DNA from: Kosakonia oryziphila
GTDB lineage: Bacteria; Pseudomonadota; Gammaproteobacteria; Enterobacterales; Enterobacteriaceae
DNA: 64,000 nucleotides
Direction of reading: 5' to 3'
NCBI RefSeq assembly: GCF_900094795.1
Contig: NZ_FMBC01000003.1
Span: forward strand, 1 to 64,000
Shown: positions 9,180 through 20,911 of the stretch, piece after piece
Numbering within the stretch: the stretch's first letter is position 1
Layout: each line of letters starts with the position of its first letter
Notes under the pieces: generated by a model
Databases searched by the model: none
Told to the model about the DNA's origin: nothing
Seen by the model: only the letters and a program-made list of their open reading frames with translations
Made by a program: the position numbers and the translations under genes

Positions 9180-11081
9180 TTATTGGTCCTCCGCCGCTGC
9201 CGTTGAGGGGTTTTCCGCTGGCAAATCGGTGTTGTTATCGCCAAGCATAATGTGGTCGAGGATCTGGCGCATAATGGTCCCAACAGCCGGTCCTGCACCG
9301 CCGTTTTCCAGAATCATAGAGACGGAGACCTGCGGATTATCATACGGCGCAAACGCAGTCATCAGTTTATGGTCACGCAGGCGCTCAGCGATCCGGTGCG
9401 CGTTATAGGTTTCATTCGCTTTCAGGCCAAAGACCTGCGCAGTACCGGACTTCGCTGCGACCTTATACGGCGCATCGGCAAAGTATTTGTGGCCGGTCCC
9501 GTTCGGGCGGTTGGCCACGCCGTACATGCCGTCTTTGGCGATCTCCCAGTAGCCGGAGTGAATATCACCGACCGGGGGTTCAACAGGTTGTTTCCACGGC
9601 ACCTGTTGACCATTTTCCACTGTGCTCATTAGCAGGTGCGGCACTTTGACGATACCGTCGTTAATCAGGATCATCATCGCTTTATTCATCTGCAATGGCG
9701 TTGCCGTCCAGTAGCCCTGGCCAATTCCCACCGGAATGGTATCGCCCTGATACCACGGTTTCTTAAAGCGTTTCAGTTTCCACTCGCGCGTCGGCATGTT
9801 ACCGGAGCGCTCTTCCGACAGATCGACGCCGGTATAGTGGCCATAACCAAATTTACCCATCCACTCTGACAGGCGATCGATACCCATGTCATAAGCGACC
9901 TGATAGAAGAAGGTATCGGCGGATTCTTCCAGCGCTTTTGTGACGTTCAGACGTCCGTGACCCCATTTTTTCCAGTCGCGGTAGCGTTTTTCAGAGCCCG
10001 GCAACTGCCACCAGCCGGGATCGAACAGGCTGGTATTGCGGGTGATTGCCCCGGCGCTGAGCGCGGAAACCGCCACATACGGTTTCACCGTTGATGCCGG
10101 AGGGTAAACCCCCTGGGTGGCGCGGTTGATCAATGGTGTGTTCGGATCATTAAGCAGCGACGTATAATCTTTGCTGGAGATACCATCGACAAACAGGTTG
10201 GGATCGTAGCTCGGCATCGATACCAGCGCGAGAATGCTGCCGTTGCGCGGATCGGTGACTACCACCGCCGCACGGCTGCCGGCAAGCAGTGTTTCGATGT
10301 ACTGCTGCAATTTTAAATCCAGCGTCAGGTAGATATCGTGCCCGGCCTGCGGCGGCACTTCTTTAAGCTGGCGGATCACGCGGCCGCGGTTGTTAACTTC
10401 AACCTCTTCATAACCGGTCTGACCGTGCAGAACATCTTCGTAATAGCGCTCAATGCCCAGCTTACCGATATCGTGCGTGGCGGCATAGTTGGCCAGCTTG
10501 CCCTCTTTATCCAGCCGATCGACGTCTTTATCGTTAATTTTCGAAACGTAGCCAATAACATGAGTCAGTGCGGAGCCGTAAGGGTAGTAGCGGCGTTTGT
10601 AGCCTTTTACTTCCACGCCGGGAAAGCGGTACTGGTTAACGGCAAAACGCGCCACCTGAACTTCGGTCAGGTTGGTTTTTACCGGAATTGAGGTGAAGCG
10701 GTGCGAACGTGAGCGTTCTTTTTTGAAGTTGGCAATATCGTCATCGGTCAGGTCCACCACGTCGCGCAGGGCATCCAGCGTTTGCTGCACGTTATCGACT
10801 TTCTCCGGCATCATTTCGATCTGGTAAATGGTGCGATTAAGCGCCAGCGGCGTGCCGTTGCGATCGTAGATAATGCCGCGGCTTGGCGCGATGGGAACCA
10901 GTTTGATGCGGTTTTCGTTAGAACGGGTCTGGTAGTCCGCAAAACGGACGATTTGCAGGTTATAAAGGTTAGCGATCAGCACGCCGGTAAGCAGCAAAAT
11001 CCCCGTAAAGGCGACCACCGCCCGGCGTACAAACAGCGCGGACTCAGCCGTATAGTCGCGAAAAGAATTCTGTAATTTCAT
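9180..11081 (-). CDS. mrdA: Penicillin-binding protein 2 (MrdA), elongasome transpeptidase
   Basis: The 633-residue class B PBP has a short cytoplasmic N-terminus, one membrane helix at about 20-42 ([19 protein letters not shown]), a dimerisation/pedestal domain and a transpeptidase domain. The STVK motif ([10 protein letters not shown], serine near 330), an SAD motif and KSGTAQ are all present in the correct order. It cross-links peptidoglycan made by RodA and is the target of mecillinam in E. coli. It is co-transcribed with rlmH upstream and mrdB downstream. Confidence 0.97.
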   Translation of the reverse strand: MKLQNSFRDYTAESALFVRRAVVAFTGILLLTGVLIANLYNLQIVRFADYQTRSNENRIKLVPIAPSRGIIYDRNGTPLALNRTIYQIEMMPEKVDNVQQTLDALRDVVDLTDDDIANFKKERSRSHRFTSIPVKTNLTEVQVARFAVNQYRFPGVEVKGYKRRYYPYGSALTHVIGYVSKINDKDVDRLDKEGKLANYAATHDIGKLGIERYYEDVLHGQTGYEEVEVNNRGRVIRQLKEVPPQAGHDIYLTLDLKLQQYIETLLAGSRAAVVVTDPRNGSILALVSMPSYDPNLFVDGISSKDYTSLLNDPNTPLINRATQGVYPPASTVKPYVAVSALSAGAITRNTSLFDPGWWQLPGSEKRYRDWKKWGHGRLNVTKALEESADTFFYQVAYDMGIDRLSEWMGKFGYGHYTGVDLSEERSGNMPTREWKLKRFKKPWYQGDTIPVGIGQGYWTATPLQMNKAMMILINDGIVKVPHLLMSTVENGQQVPWKQPVEPPVGDIHSGYWEIAKDGMYGVANRPNGTGHKYFADAPYKVAAKSGTAQVFGLKANETYNAHRIAERLRDHKLMTAFAPYDNPQVSVSMILENGGAGPAVGTIMRQILDHIMLGDNNTDLPAENPSTAAAEDQ

Positions 11082-11110
11082 CCGCTGCTTAATCTACCTA
11101 AGACTCGTCA

Positions 11111-11578
11111 TTACTCACGGTGGTAAGGATGGTTGGTGGTAATACTCCATGCGCGATACAGGCTTTCAGCTACCAGCACGCGCACCAGTGGGTGCGGGAG
11201 CGTCAGCGCAGAGAGAGACCAACTTTGTTCTGCTGCCGCTTTGCAGGCGGGAGATAGCCCTTCCGGGCCGCCGATAAGCAGGCTGACGTCGCGTCCGTCC
11301 TGCTTCCAGCGTTCCAGCTCATTTGCAAGCTGCGGCGTATCCCAGGGTTTACCGGGGATATCAAGGGTGACGATGCGATTCTTGCCAGCAGCCGCCAGCA
11401 TCTGCTCACCCTCTTTGTCGAGAATACGTTTGATATCTGCGTTTTTACCGCGCTTTCCGGCTGGGATCTCAATCAGCTCAAACGGCATATCTTTGGGAAA
11501 ACGGCGCAGATATTCAGTAAAACCTGTCTGTACCCAGTCCGGCATTTTTGTGCCGACGGCGACCAGTTGCAGTTTCAC
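11111..11578 (-). CDS. rlmH: 23S rRNA pseudouridine-1915 N3-methyltransferase RlmH
   Basis: RlmH is a SPOUT-fold homodimer that methylates pseudouridine 1915 in helix 69 of 23S rRNA on assembled 70S ribosomes. The 155 residues match the family size. The SAM-binding knot is visible in [13 protein letters not shown] and in the C-terminal stretch [23 protein letters not shown] (given here only as a landmark near 125-147). It begins 3 bases after the rsfS stop, and the pair precedes mrdA. Confidence 0.96.
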
Positions 11579-11581
11579 GCA

Positions 11582-11965
<384 letters not shown>

Positions 11966-12145
11966 TCAATTGTCGGGACAAATGTCTGACCCGGCAATTT
12001 CAAAAGCGGGCCATCATCCCATCATGAAGGTGTGATTGCATCGCCATTTTTGTAAAACAATTTCTGCGCGCGGAGGATAGCAGCCTTGCATGGTGTGTCA
12101 ATGACCGAATCACCATGTTGAATGGGATGGTTAAAAAACACGCCA

Positions 12146-12760
12146 TTACTCGTCGGCCCGCCAGACGGCGCGGCTATTAAGCACGCGCAGCGTAGCGAAA
12201 TTCTCATGTATATCGATCATGCTCCAGCACCCTTGATCGACACGAAAATGCCATAGCGAGGCGGCAGGCATCTTTAACAGGCGGGTGATTAACAGGCTCA
12301 ACACGCCCTGATGGCTGACCAGCAGGATATTCTGCTGGTGCTTAATATCGGCCAGATGTGCGATAACTTGCTCAATACGCGCGGAAAATGCCTGAAAGCC
12401 TTCGCCATTGGTTGGGATGGCATTCTGCCAGTCATTGCACCAGGCGGTATAGTTCTGCGGATCTTCGCGCGCCAAATCGCGGTGATGGCGCATTTCCCAG
12501 TCGCCGAAGAATATTTCATTCAGTAACGGTGTGGTTTCAATGGTGATTTCCCGCCGCGCAAGAACGCGCTCCGCTGTTTGTTGTGCCCGCTCCAGCGCGC
12601 TGCACAGCACATGATCAAAGGGAACCTCGCTGAGCAATTCCCCCAGGGTTTTCGCCTGCGCCAGACCTTTTGGCGTCAGCGGAGTGGGGGCGTGGCCGCT
12701 GTAAAGCCCGGCAACGTTTGCTTCAGTTTCACCGTGACGTATCAACCAGAGTCGCATCAT
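12146..12760 (-). CDS. cobC: Alpha-ribazole-5'-phosphate phosphatase CobC
   Basis: CobC is a histidine phosphatase of the phosphoglycerate mutase superfamily. It removes phosphate from alpha-ribazole-5'-phosphate (or adenosylcobalamin phosphate) in nucleotide loop assembly of vitamin B12. The 204-residue protein shows the RHGE motif at the N-terminus (LWLIRHGETEANVAG, catalytic His near 8) and the second histidine region LLVSHQGVLSLL. It is divergent from cobD, with 97 bases between them that must hold both promoters. The side-by-side presence of cobD supports a role in B12 synthesis rather than a general phosphatase. Confidence 0.93.
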   Translation of the reverse strand: MMRLWLIRHGETEANVAGLYSGHAPTPLTPKGLAQAKTLGELLSEVPFDHVLCSALERAQQTAERVLARREITIETTPLLNEIFFGDWEMRHHRDLAREDPQNYTAWCNDWQNAIPTNGEGFQAFSARIEQVIAHLADIKHQQNILLVSHQGVLSLLITRLLKMPAASLWHFRVDQGCWSMIDIHENFATLRVLNSRAVWRADE

Positions 12761-12857
12761 TATCTCCCGTCTGGATTACTGCGCAAAGTTTACCATGCCC
12801 CTCAATCCACATCCCTTTTTCGTTTAAGATAACGGCTTTAAGCAAGCGGAGAGAGCG

Positions 12858-13946
12858 ATGTTTCATAGCGCGCACGGCGGCAATACACGCGAGGCGGCCG
12901 CACTGCTGGGCATTGCACCTGAGCAGTTACTGGATTTCAGCGCCAATATCAATCCGGCGGGTATGCCAGACGCTTTGCGGCGTGCATTGCTGGAGAACAT
13001 GGCGCTGGCCGAGCGCTATCCGGACGTGGAGTATCAGCGCCTGTATCAGACGCTGGCGGAACATCATCAGGTTCCGGTGTCATGGTTGCTGGCTGGAAAT
13101 GGTGAGACGGAAGTGATTTTTGCGCTGGTCAATGCGTTGTCTCCGCGTCGGGCGATGCTTATTACGCCAGGGTTTGCAGAGTATCGCCGTGCGCTGCGGC
13201 TGGCAGGTTGTGACATCGTCGATTTTCCTTTGCGCGAAGACGAGGGCTGGCAACTGACCGAACGCTTTTTGGGGGCGCTGACACCGGATCTGGACTGCCT
13301 GTTTCTCTGCACGCCCAATAATCCGACCGGACTACTGCCGGATGACGCGCTGCTACAGGCCATTTCGACGCGCTGCAAGTTGCTGGGCATTGCGCTTATT
13401 CTTGATGAAGCATTTATGGATTTTATCCCGCAACGCTGCGGTTTTATCCGGCATCTGGCGGGCAATCCGCATCTGTGGGTGCTACGCTCGCTGACCAAGT
13501 TTTATGCTATTCCCGGTTTGCGGCTCGGCTATCTGTTGGGTAGCAACGAACAGAAGGTGACGCAGATGCGCGCTGCGCAGATGCCGTGGTCAATCAATGC
13601 GTTTGCTGCGCTGGCGGGGGAGGTGATTCTGCATGACCACGCTTATCAGCAGGCGAGCTGGCAGTGGCTGGCGTGTGAGCGTCCGCGTTTGTTCGCCGCG
13701 CTGAACGATCTTCCGGCACTCACTGTCTGGCCTGGTATGGCGAATTACCTTTTTCTGCGCTGTGATGCGCCTGAGGTGGAATTACAGCATGCGCTGCTGA
13801 AACAGCATATTTTAATTCGTCGTTGTGCGAATTATCCGGGGCTGGATGATCGCTATTACCGTGTTGCGGTGCGTAGCAAAGAGGAAAATGATCGGTTGAT
13901 TATAGCGATGCGCCGGGCGCTGAGCGGTACAACCCCTGCGCGTTGA
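12858..13946 (+). CDS. cobD: L-threonine-O-3-phosphate decarboxylase CobD
   Basis: CobD is a PLP enzyme of the aspartate aminotransferase fold, related to histidinol-phosphate aminotransferase. It makes (R)-1-amino-2-propanol phosphate, the linker of adenosylcobinamide. The 362 residues contain the PLP lysine at Lys214 ([16 protein letters not shown]), the CTPNNPTG motif near 151-158 and ILDEAFMDF near 181-189. An AAGCGGAGAGAG ribosome site precedes the ATG. Salmonella carries cobD next to cobC in this place, while E. coli K-12 lacks it. The last 47 bases overlap convergent nadD. Confidence 0.93.
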   Translation: MFHSAHGGNTREAAALLGIAPEQLLDFSANINPAGMPDALRRALLENMALAERYPDVEYQRLYQTLAEHHQVPVSWLLAGNGETEVIFALVNALSPRRAMLITPGFAEYRRALRLAGCDIVDFPLREDEGWQLTERFLGALTPDLDCLFLCTPNNPTGLLPDDALLQAISTRCKLLGIALILDEAFMDFIPQRCGFIRHLAGNPHLWVLRSLTKFYAIPGLRLGYLLGSNEQKVTQMRAAQMPWSINAFAALAGEVILHDHAYQQASWQWLACERPRLFAALNDLPALTVWPGMANYLFLRCDAPEVELQHALLKQHILIRRCANYPGLDDRYYRVAVRSKEENDRLIIAMRRALSGTTPAR

Positions 13947-14562
13947 TATATTCCAGCACGGCGGCAGGCAGCAGATCATCACAGTTTTCGCCGTGCTCTA
14001 GCCGCTCGCGGATAAGCGTTGCGGAGATATTAAACCACGGCGTTTCAGCCAGATAGATTTTTCCCGCGGGCTGTGTGTGTAACGCTTCGACATGCTGAGT
14101 GAGATGGTCATCAAGCCATTGCTGATGTTCTTTCTGCGCCATCTCCAGCGGGTAACCGGGGCGGCGGCAAACAATTAAATGGCAGTTATCCAGGATGGTT
14201 TCGTAGTGGTGCCAGCTCGGGAAGGTAAGCAGTGAATCCTGACCGATGATAAATGCCAGCGGACGCTGTGGCCCTTGTTCCTCTCGCCACTCTTTCAGTG
14301 TTAGCGCGCTATAAGAAGGCGTATCGCGGCGCAGTTCCCGCTCATCGAGGGTAAACAGCGGTTTGTCGGCGATGGCCAGTTCGAGCATGGTTTTGCGTTG
14401 CTGGCTGGTGGCTTCCGGTTGTGGACGGTGCGGCGGCACGTTATTGGGCATAATGATCACCCGTGACAGCCCAACCTGATTCGCCAGCGCTTCAACCGGC
14501 TTCAGATGCCCATAATGGACAGGATCGAACGTACCACCAAACAGTGCCTGCAACTGATTCAT
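13900..14562 (-). CDS. nadD: Nicotinate-nucleotide adenylyltransferase NadD
   Basis: NadD adenylylates nicotinate mononucleotide to deamido-NAD, an essential step of NAD synthesis. The nucleotidyltransferase motifs are clear: [14 protein letters not shown] (HxGH) at the N-terminus and [11 protein letters not shown] (the ISTxxR-like motif) near 180. The start at 14562 ([10 protein letters not shown]) aligns with the E. coli start. An in-frame ATG at 14574 lies inside holA and is less likely. The C-terminus runs about seven residues past the usual GLYR end and overlaps the 3' end of cobD on the other strand by 47 bases. It follows holA with overlapping or touching ends. Confidence 0.93.
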   Translation of the reverse strand: MNQLQALFGGTFDPVHYGHLKPVEALANQVGLSRVIIMPNNVPPHRPQPEATSQQRKTMLELAIADKPLFTLDERELRRDTPSYSALTLKEWREEQGPQRPLAFIIGQDSLLTFPSWHHYETILDNCHLIVCRRPGYPLEMAQKEHQQWLDDHLTQHVEALHTQPAGKIYLAETPWFNISATLIRERLEHGENCDDLLPAAVLEYINAQGLYRSAPGASL

Positions 14563-14563
14563 A

Positions 14564-15595
14564 TCAACCATCAATAAAAACGTCTGCTAATGCCTTATGA
14601 CAGAGTAGCAGAGAAAGCCCTTCCAGCTCGGCCCACACCGATTGACCAAAGTCCTGCTTCACAATCAGCTCAATGCGGCTGAGTTGATGCACCGCCTGGC
14701 ATAGCTGCTCGGCGCTCAGGCGATTTAGCGCATCGCCCATCATGCCACGGCGATTTTGCCAGACCCGATGTTTATCAAATAGCGTACGCAGCGGTGTATG
14801 TGCCGCGTGACGCTTGAGCGTGACCAGTAGCAGCAATTCTCGCTGCACCGTGCGTAGCAGGATCACCGGCTCGCACGCTTCCAGGCGCAACTGGGTCAGA
14901 ATATGCAACGCACGTTTACTTTTACCAGCGAGCAGTGCATCGACCCAGTGAAACGGGGTAAAGTGCGCTGCGTCGTTCACCGCCTGCTCCACGCGTGGCA
15001 GCGTTAATTTGCCATCCGGCCACAGCAGCGACAGCCGTTCAAGCGCTTGCGCCAGTGCCAGTAGATTGCCTTCATAGCAATAGCAAAGCAGCTGATTTGC
15101 GGCGTCATCCAGCTCCAGTTTGCTTTGCTTCGCCCGCGCGGCGACCCAGCGGGGGAGATTCGCCTGCTCTGGCGTCTGGCAGCTAATCTGTACGGCGTGG
15201 TTATTTAACTGCGTCAGCCATGCCGCGTTTTCCTGTGCTTTCGTCAATTTGTTGCCGCGCACGATCAGGATCAGATCCTCATGCAGCAACGAAACCAACT
15301 TTGCCAGTTGTTCATTAATGGCGGCGTTTGGGCCGTTCTCCGGCAGTAGCAAAAGTAGGGTTTGACGGCTGGCGAACAGGCTGAGTGCCTGGCAGATGGA
15401 AAAAATAGCGTCCCAGTCGGTGCTGGCATCCAGCGTAAACGTGTGATGTTCGCTAAAGCCTTGCGTCGCGGCAACCTGGCGCACGGCGTCCTGACTCTCC
15501 TGCAACAACAGTGGATCGTTACCGAGCAGCAGATACGCCGCGCGCAGCCCTTCATTGAGCTGCGCACGGAGTTGTTCCGGATACAACCTGAGCAT
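14564..15595 (-). CDS. holA: DNA polymerase III delta subunit HolA
   Basis: The delta subunit opens the beta sliding clamp as part of the clamp loader. At 343 residues it equals the E. coli length. The N-terminal clamp-binding region ([17 protein letters not shown]) and the C-terminal collar domain ([11 protein letters not shown] end) are conserved. Its ATG overlaps the lptE stop codon, and its stop lies at the nadD start, so leuS-lptE-holA-nadD form one tightly packed operon with cobC as the next gene on the strand. Confidence 0.96.
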   Translation of the reverse strand: MLRLYPEQLRAQLNEGLRAAYLLLGNDPLLLQESQDAVRQVAATQGFSEHHTFTLDASTDWDAIFSICQALSLFASRQTLLLLLPENGPNAAINEQLAKLVSLLHEDLILIVRGNKLTKAQENAAWLTQLNNHAVQISCQTPEQANLPRWVAARAKQSKLELDDAANQLLCYCYEGNLLALAQALERLSLLWPDGKLTLPRVEQAVNDAAHFTPFHWVDALLAGKSKRALHILTQLRLEACEPVILLRTVQRELLLLVTLKRHAAHTPLRTLFDKHRVWQNRRGMMGDALNRLSAEQLCQAVHQLSRIELIVKQDFGQSVWAELEGLSLLLCHKALADVFIDG

Positions 15596-16155
15596 TAGCT
15601 ACCTGGTGTTACGGAAACAGAGGGAGAAGCAGGTGTTTTGGTGTGATGCGTCGCCGCATCAGCCGTGTAGACGCTCGGCAGTTTACGAATCAACTGCTCT
15701 GCCGCTTTGTCGTACATTTCCTGAATAATCATGTCCTGCTCGGCGGCTTTTGCCAGCGCTGTTTGCGGGTTATCAAAGAATGAACGGAACACTTTTGTGC
15801 TGATTGGGTAGATATCATGTCCCGGGATCAGCACGCTGGCGTTCGCGGTCAGCACCATTTGATACTCTGCGGTACGGCCATCCTGGAAGATCGATGCCGT
15901 ATCACGTGCAAACGTCACCGCGCCCAGGCGCAGCGAAGGCACATCCTGACGAAGCGTGCTTTTCTCCAGCAGTTCGACACCGTTCAGGCGCAACTGGTTA
16001 CGAATGGCACGGCTCAGCGGACCATTGGGATCGCTGGAATCGAAAATCATCGTTTTCATTTCGCCCGGCACCTGCGTGGTATTACGCAGATGCCAGCCAC
16101 ATCCGGCGGTGACCAGTACCGCCAGTGACAATAACAATGTTGCCAGATATCGCAC
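15595..16155 (-). CDS. lptE: LPS-assembly lipoprotein LptE
   Basis: LptE plugs the LptD barrel and helps insert lipopolysaccharide into the outer leaflet. The 186-residue precursor has a lipoprotein signal with a VTAGC lipobox near residues 15-19. The compact alpha/beta core follows, then a disordered Ser/Thr/Pro-rich tail ([13 protein letters not shown]). K-12 LptE is slightly longer (193 residues), with the difference in the tail. The gene lies 14 bases after leuS and overlaps holA. Confidence 0.95.
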   Translation of the reverse strand: MRYLATLLLSLAVLVTAGCGWHLRNTTQVPGEMKTMIFDSSDPNGPLSRAIRNQLRLNGVELLEKSTLRQDVPSLRLGAVTFARDTASIFQDGRTAEYQMVLTANASVLIPGHDIYPISTKVFRSFFDNPQTALAKAAEQDMIIQEMYDKAAEQLIRKLPSVYTADAATHHTKTPASPSVSVTPGS

Positions 16156-16169
16156 GCTTCCTCCCGCGC

Positions 16170-18752
16170 TTAACCAACGACCAGATTGAGCAGTTTACCC
16201 GGTACGTAAATCACTTTACGCACGGTAACGCCATCAAGATACTTCGCCACCAGGTGTTCCTGGCCAGCGCGTTCACGCACCTGTTCTTCGGTGGCGTCCA
16301 CGGCAACGGTAATTTTACCACGCACTTTGCCGTTTACCTGGACGACAACCAGCGTGGTGTCTTCCACCATCGCTTTTTCGTCCGCTACCGGCCACGGTGC
16401 ATTATCGATATCGCCTTCGCCGCCCAACTCCTGCCACAACGTAAAGCTGGCGTGCGGTGTGAACGGGTTCAGCATACGAACCACGGCCAGCAGGGCTTCC
16501 TGCATCAGCGCGCGATCTTGCTCGTTTTCCTGCGGCGCTTTTGCCAGTTTGTTCATCAACTCCATAATCGCTGCGATCGCGGTGTTGAAGGTCTGACGAC
16601 GGCCGATATCATCGGAAACTTTAGCAATGGTTTTATGAACATCACGGCGCAGCGCCTGCTGCTCGTCGTTCAGCGCAGCCAGATCCAGAGCGGCAACCGC
16701 GCCTTTGCTGGTGTGCTCGTAAACCAGTTTCCATACGCGTTTCAGGAAACGGTTCGCTCCTTCCACGCCGGATTCCTGCCACTCCAGCGTCATGTCAGCC
16801 GGAGAGGCGAACATCATGAACAGACGAACGGTATCCGCGCCGTAACGTTCAACCATTTCCTGCGGGTCGATACCGTTATTTTTCGACTTGGACATTTTGC
16901 TCATGCCGGTATAAACCAGCTCATGGCCTGCCGAATCCTTCGCTTTCACGATACGGCCTTTGTCGTCGCGCTCAACGATCGCGTCTTTCGGGGAGACCCA
17001 GTTACGCTCGCCGTTTACGCCCACATAATAGAACGCATCCGCCAGTACCATACCCTGACACAGCAACTGTTTAGCTGGTTCGTCAGAGTTCACCATGCCC
17101 GCATCGCGCATCAGTTTATGGAAGAAGCGGAAGTAGAGCAGGTGCATGATGGCGTGTTCGATACCACCAATGTAAATATCGACCGGCAGCCAGTAGTTCG
17201 CCGCGTTCGGGTCGAGCATGCCTTCGCTGTACTGCGGGCAGGTGTAACGTGCGTAGTACCAGGAAGACTCCATAAAGGTGTCAAAGGTATCTGTTTCACG
17301 CAGTGCTGGTTGACCGTTAATCGTCGTTTTCGCCCATTCCGGGTCAGCTTTGATCGGGCTGGTGATGCCGTCCATGACCACATCTTCCGGCAGGATCACC
17401 GGCAGTTGATCTTCCGGCGTCGGAATGACTGTACCGTCTTCGAGAGTGACCATCGGAATCGGCGCACCCCAGTAACGCTGACGGGAAACGCCCCAGTCGC
17501 GCAGACGGAAGTTCACTTTACGTTCGCCCACGCCTTTCTCTGCCAGTTTGTCGGCAATCGCGTTGAAGCCTTCTTCAAAGCTCAGACCGCTGAACTCGCC
17601 AGAGTTGAACAGCGTGCCTTTTTCAGTCAGCGCCTGCTCTGACAGATCCGGCTCTGAACCGTCCGCCGCCAGGATAACTGCTTTGATCGGCAGGCTGTAT
17701 TTGGTGGCAAATTCGTAGTCGCGCTGATCGTGGCCCGGCACAGCCATGACCGCGCCAGTGCCGTACTCCATCAGTACGAAGTTTGCCGCCCAGACAGGGA
17801 TCGCTTCTCCGGTCAGCGGATGAACTGCTTTAAAGCCGGTATCAACGCCTTTTTTCTCCATTGTCGCCATATCGGCTTCTGCCACTTTAGTATTGCGGCA
17901 TTCGTCGATGAAAGCGGCCAGCTCTGAGTTACTGGCAATGGCTTTTTGCGCCAGTGGGTGACCTGCGGCAACGGCCAGATAGGTCGCGCCCATAAAGGTA
18001 TCCGGACGGGTCGTATAGACTGTCAGCTTCTGGTCGCTGCCCTGAACGTCAAAGGTGATTTCCACGCCTTCGGAACGGCCAATCCAGTTGCGCTGCATGG
18101 TTTTCACGGTATCCGGCCAGTGATCCAGATTATCCAGGTCGTTCAGCAGTTCGTCAGCGTAGGCGGTGATTTTGATAAACCATTGTGGGATCTCTTTACG
18201 CTCAACTTTGGTATCGCAGCGCCAGCAGCAGCCGTCGATAACCTGTTCGTTCGCCAGTACGGTTTGGTCGTTCGGGCACCAGTTCACTGCCGAGGTTTTC
18301 TTGTAAACGAGTCCTTTTTTGTACAATTCGGTGAAGAACTTCTGTTCCCAGCGATAGTATTCCGGGGTACAGGTCGCCAGCTCGCGGCTCCAGTCGTAGC
18401 CGAAGCCCAGCATTTTGAGCTGGTTCTTCATATAGGCGATGTTGTCGTAAGTCCACGGCGCTGGTGCAGTGTTGTTTTTCACCGCCGCACCTTCCGCAGG
18501 CAGACCGAACGCATCCCAGCCAATTGGCTGCAATACGTTTTTACCCAGCATGCGCTGGTAGCGAGAAATCACATCGCCAATGGTGTAGTTACGGACGTGG
18601 CCCATGTGTAGTCGGCCAGAAGGATAGGGAAGCATCGACAGGCAATAGTATTTCTCTTTGCTCTCGTCTTCAGTGACTTCGAATGTGCGTTTTTCTTCCC
18701 AGTGACGCTGTACTTTGGATTCTATCTCTTCCGGGCGGTATTGCTCTTGCAT
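16170..18752 (-). CDS. leuS: Leucyl-tRNA synthetase LeuS
   Basis: The 860-residue class I synthetase charges tRNA-Leu. I use the ATG at 18752 ([11 protein letters not shown]), the conserved bacterial start. The longer frame to 18827 adds 25 residues with no family support. The HIGH motif is HMGH in [15 protein letters not shown] (about 42-56), the KMSKS motif is in [12 protein letters not shown] near 616-624, and the CP1 editing domain with its threonine-rich TTRPDTFMG site lies between. Zinc-ligand cysteines occur in the CP-type insertion. It is the first gene of the leuS-lptE-holA-nadD operon. Confidence 0.97.
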   Translation of the reverse strand: MQEQYRPEEIESKVQRHWEEKRTFEVTEDESKEKYYCLSMLPYPSGRLHMGHVRNYTIGDVISRYQRMLGKNVLQPIGWDAFGLPAEGAAVKNNTAPAPWTYDNIAYMKNQLKMLGFGYDWSRELATCTPEYYRWEQKFFTELYKKGLVYKKTSAVNWCPNDQTVLANEQVIDGCCWRCDTKVERKEIPQWFIKITAYADELLNDLDNLDHWPDTVKTMQRNWIGRSEGVEITFDVQGSDQKLTVYTTRPDTFMGATYLAVAAGHPLAQKAIASNSELAAFIDECRNTKVAEADMATMEKKGVDTGFKAVHPLTGEAIPVWAANFVLMEYGTGAVMAVPGHDQRDYEFATKYSLPIKAVILAADGSEPDLSEQALTEKGTLFNSGEFSGLSFEEGFNAIADKLAEKGVGERKVNFRLRDWGVSRQRYWGAPIPMVTLEDGTVIPTPEDQLPVILPEDVVMDGITSPIKADPEWAKTTINGQPALRETDTFDTFMESSWYYARYTCPQYSEGMLDPNAANYWLPVDIYIGGIEHAIMHLLYFRFFHKLMRDAGMVNSDEPAKQLLCQGMVLADAFYYVGVNGERNWVSPKDAIVERDDKGRIVKAKDSAGHELVYTGMSKMSKSKNNGIDPQEMVERYGADTVRLFMMFASPADMTLEWQESGVEGANRFLKRVWKLVYEHTSKGAVAALDLAALNDEQQALRRDVHKTIAKVSDDIGRRQTFNTAIAAIMELMNKLAKAPQENEQDRALMQEALLAVVRMLNPFTPHASFTLWQELGGEGDIDNAPWPVADEKAMVEDTTLVVVQVNGKVRGKITVAVDATEEQVRERAGQEHLVAKYLDGVTVRKVIYVPGKLLNLVVG

Positions 18753-18988
18753 GGCAGCCAGTAGTCCTGTTTTTGCTACAGCTACAAATGTAGCGTTGTT
18801 ACGTGGTTTTTCAGATCGGCATAGCATAGCCCAAACGTCAGCCTCAAAACAGCCTTTCCGCGAGCCGGGAATGAAATAGCCCGGCGCTTTTGCCGTTGAC
18901 TTTTTGCCAACAGTGCGGCGCAGTTAGCACTACGCACGGTAAATAACGTCTATCATTAGAGATAGTTACTGAGCCGGGAGGCGAAACG

Positions 18989-19471
18989 ATGAACAAGGTT
19001 GCTCATTTTTACCGTGAACTGGTAGCGACGTTAACCGAACGTTTGCGCAATGGAGAGCGCGATATTGATGCATTGGTTGATCAGGCGCGCCAGCGTGTCT
19101 CACAGACCGGTGAGTTAACTCGCACCGAGATCGACGAACTGATGCGGGCTATCCGCCGCGATCTCGAAGAGTTTGCCCGCAGCTATAAGGAAAGTCAGGA
19201 TGAAGTGACGGATAGCGTCTTTATGCGGGTAATTAAAGAGAGTATCTGGCAGGAACTGGCGGATATCACCGATAAAACGCAGCTTGAATGGCGCGAAGTA
19301 TTCCAGGATCTCAATCATCACGGCGTCTACCACAGTGGTGAAGTGGTAGGGCTGGGGAATCTGGTATGCGAGAAGTGCCACTTCCACCTGGCGGTATATA
19401 CCCCGGATGTGTTGCCGCTGTGCCCGAAATGCGGACACGATCAGTTCCAGCGACGCCCCTTTGAACCTTAA
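18989..19471 (+). CDS. ybeL: DUF1451 zinc-ribbon protein YbeL
   Basis: The 160-residue protein has a helical, charged N-terminal part (about 1-100) and a C-terminal zinc ribbon with CEKCH near 130 and CPKCG near 149. That is the DUF1451 layout, and the length equals K-12 YbeL. The function is unknown. A GGGAGG ribosome site precedes the ATG. In K-12 a block including hscC and rihA lies between ybeL and gltL; here ybeL is followed at once by a terminator and convergent gltL. Confidence 0.9.
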   Translation: MNKVAHFYRELVATLTERLRNGERDIDALVDQARQRVSQTGELTRTEIDELMRAIRRDLEEFARSYKESQDEVTDSVFMRVIKESIWQELADITDKTQLEWREVFQDLNHHGVYHSGEVVGLGNLVCEKCHFHLAVYTPDVLPLCPKCGHDQFQRRPFEP

Positions 19472-19478
19472 GGCAAAA

Positions 19479-19503
19479 ACGCCTGCCGATACTGGCAGGC
19501 GTT
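19479..19503. terminator. Bidirectional terminator between ybeL and gltL
   Basis: A ten-base stem (AACGCCTGCC/GGCAGGCGTT) with a six-base loop is flanked by an A run to the left, which becomes a T run for gltL transcripts on the minus strand. It sits between the convergent stop codons. Confidence 0.8.
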
Positions 19504-19509
19504 AATTTG

Positions 19510-20235
19510 TTAGTGCAGGATTTTGGCGAGGAAATCTTTTGCTCGTTCGGATTTTGGATTATTAAAGAAAGCGTCTTTCTCTGAATCCTCAACGATTTTC
19601 CCTTCATCCATAAAGATCACGCGGTTTGCCACTTTGCGGGCAAAGCCCATTTCGTGAGTCACCACCATCATTGTCATCCCTTCGTTTGCCAGTTCGACCA
19701 TCACGTCCAGCACTTCGTTGATCATCTCCGGATCGAGCGCTGATGTCGGTTCATCAAACAGCATCGCCACCGGATCCATACACAGAGCGCGGGCGATTGC
19801 CACACGTTGCTGCTGACCGCCAGAGAGCTGCGCCGGGAATTTGTTAGCGTGTGCCGACAGCCCAACACGCTCAAGCAATTTTAAGCCTTTTTCCCGCGCG
19901 GCGGCTTTATCACGCTTCAGCACTTTGACCTGCGCCAGCGTCAGGTTGTCGATAATCGACAGATGTGGGAAGAGTTCAAAATGCTGGAATACCATGCCGA
20001 CATGCGATCGTAGTTTTGCCAGATTGGTTTTCTTGTCATTCACTTGGGTGCCGTTGACGATGATTTCACCTTTCTGCACCGGCTCCAGGCCGTTAACGGT
20101 TTTAATCAGCGTGGATTTACCGGAACCAGACGGGCCACACACTACCACCACTTCGCCTTTTTTCACTTCGGTGGAGCAGTCGGTCAACACCTGAAAGTGA
20201 CCATACCATTTAGAAACATTTTTCAGGGAGATCAT
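19510..20235 (-). CDS. gltL: Glutamate/aspartate ABC transporter ATPase GltL
   Basis: The 241-residue ABC ATPase powers the GltIJKL importer. The Walker A (GPSGSGKST, about 34-42), Q loop, signature LSGGQQQR (about 134-141), Walker B ([14 protein letters not shown]) and the switch histidine (VVTHEMGFA) are all present. It is the polar amino-acid uptake type. Its start overlaps the gltK stop by one base, which indicates coupled translation. Confidence 0.96.
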   Translation of the reverse strand: MISLKNVSKWYGHFQVLTDCSTEVKKGEVVVVCGPSGSGKSTLIKTVNGLEPVQKGEIIVNGTQVNDKKTNLAKLRSHVGMVFQHFELFPHLSIIDNLTLAQVKVLKRDKAAAREKGLKLLERVGLSAHANKFPAQLSGGQQQRVAIARALCMDPVAMLFDEPTSALDPEMINEVLDVMVELANEGMTMMVVTHEMGFARKVANRVIFMDEGKIVEDSEKDAFFNNPKSERAKDFLAKILH

Positions 20236-20909
20236 TAGACGGTCCTTTTCTTCAGCCAGCTGACCAACAGCGAAGCACTGAGACTGATAACAAAATACAC
20301 GGCGCCGGCAAACAGGATCATTTCGACCTGGGTACCATCACGCTCGCCAATGGTGGATGCCGTACGGAAGAAATCCGCGAGGCTCAGGACATACACCAAA
20401 GAGGTGTCCTGGAACAGCACGATCCCTTGCGTTAACAGCAGCGGAACCATGGCGCGAAACGCCTGCGGCAGGATGATTAACTGCATCGACTGCCAGTGTG
20501 TCATACCCAACGCCAGCGCGGCGCTGGATTGTCCGCGCGAGATACTTTGGATACCGGCGCGGATAATTTCCGAATAGTAAGCCGCTTCGAACATTGAGAA
20601 TGCCACCATTGCCGAAATCAAACGGATATCAGTTTGCGGCGACAGCCCCAGAACGTTTTGCAGGAAACCCGGCACAATCAGATAGAACCACAGCAGCACC
20701 ATCACCAGCGGGATGGAACGGAAGACGTTCACATAGCTCTTGGCGAACCAGCGCAGCGGCGCAAACGTCGACAAACGCATTACTGCCAGCAGAGTGCCCC
20801 AGACGATCCCTACCACGATGGCAGTCACAGTGATTTTCAGCGTGATGGCCAACCCATTAAGCAGATAGGGCAGAGAAGGAACAATTGAACTCCAGTCGAA
20901 ATCGTACAT
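20235..20909 (-). CDS. gltK: Glutamate/aspartate ABC transporter permease GltK
   Basis: This 224-residue inner-membrane permease of the HisMQ type has about five helices and the EAA loop ([21 protein letters not shown], about 137-157) that docks on GltL. It pairs with GltJ to form the channel. It is spaced 2 bases after gltJ. Confidence 0.96.
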   Translation of the reverse strand: MYDFDWSSIVPSLPYLLNGLAITLKITVTAIVVGIVWGTLLAVMRLSTFAPLRWFAKSYVNVFRSIPLVMVLLWFYLIVPGFLQNVLGLSPQTDIRLISAMVAFSMFEAAYYSEIIRAGIQSISRGQSSAALALGMTHWQSMQLIILPQAFRAMVPLLLTQGIVLFQDTSLVYVLSLADFFRTASTIGERDGTQVEMILFAGAVYFVISLSASLLVSWLKKRTV

Positions 20910-20911
20910 GT

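Noticed and set aside
16125-17642. 505-codon open frame on the plus strand
   Set aside because: It lies wholly opposite leuS and lptE, has no family features and a composition expected from an antisense shadow.
18753-18827. Upstream extension of leuS by 25 codons
   Set aside because: The conserved [11 protein letters not shown] start at 18752 gives the family length, and the extension has no homology that I recognise.
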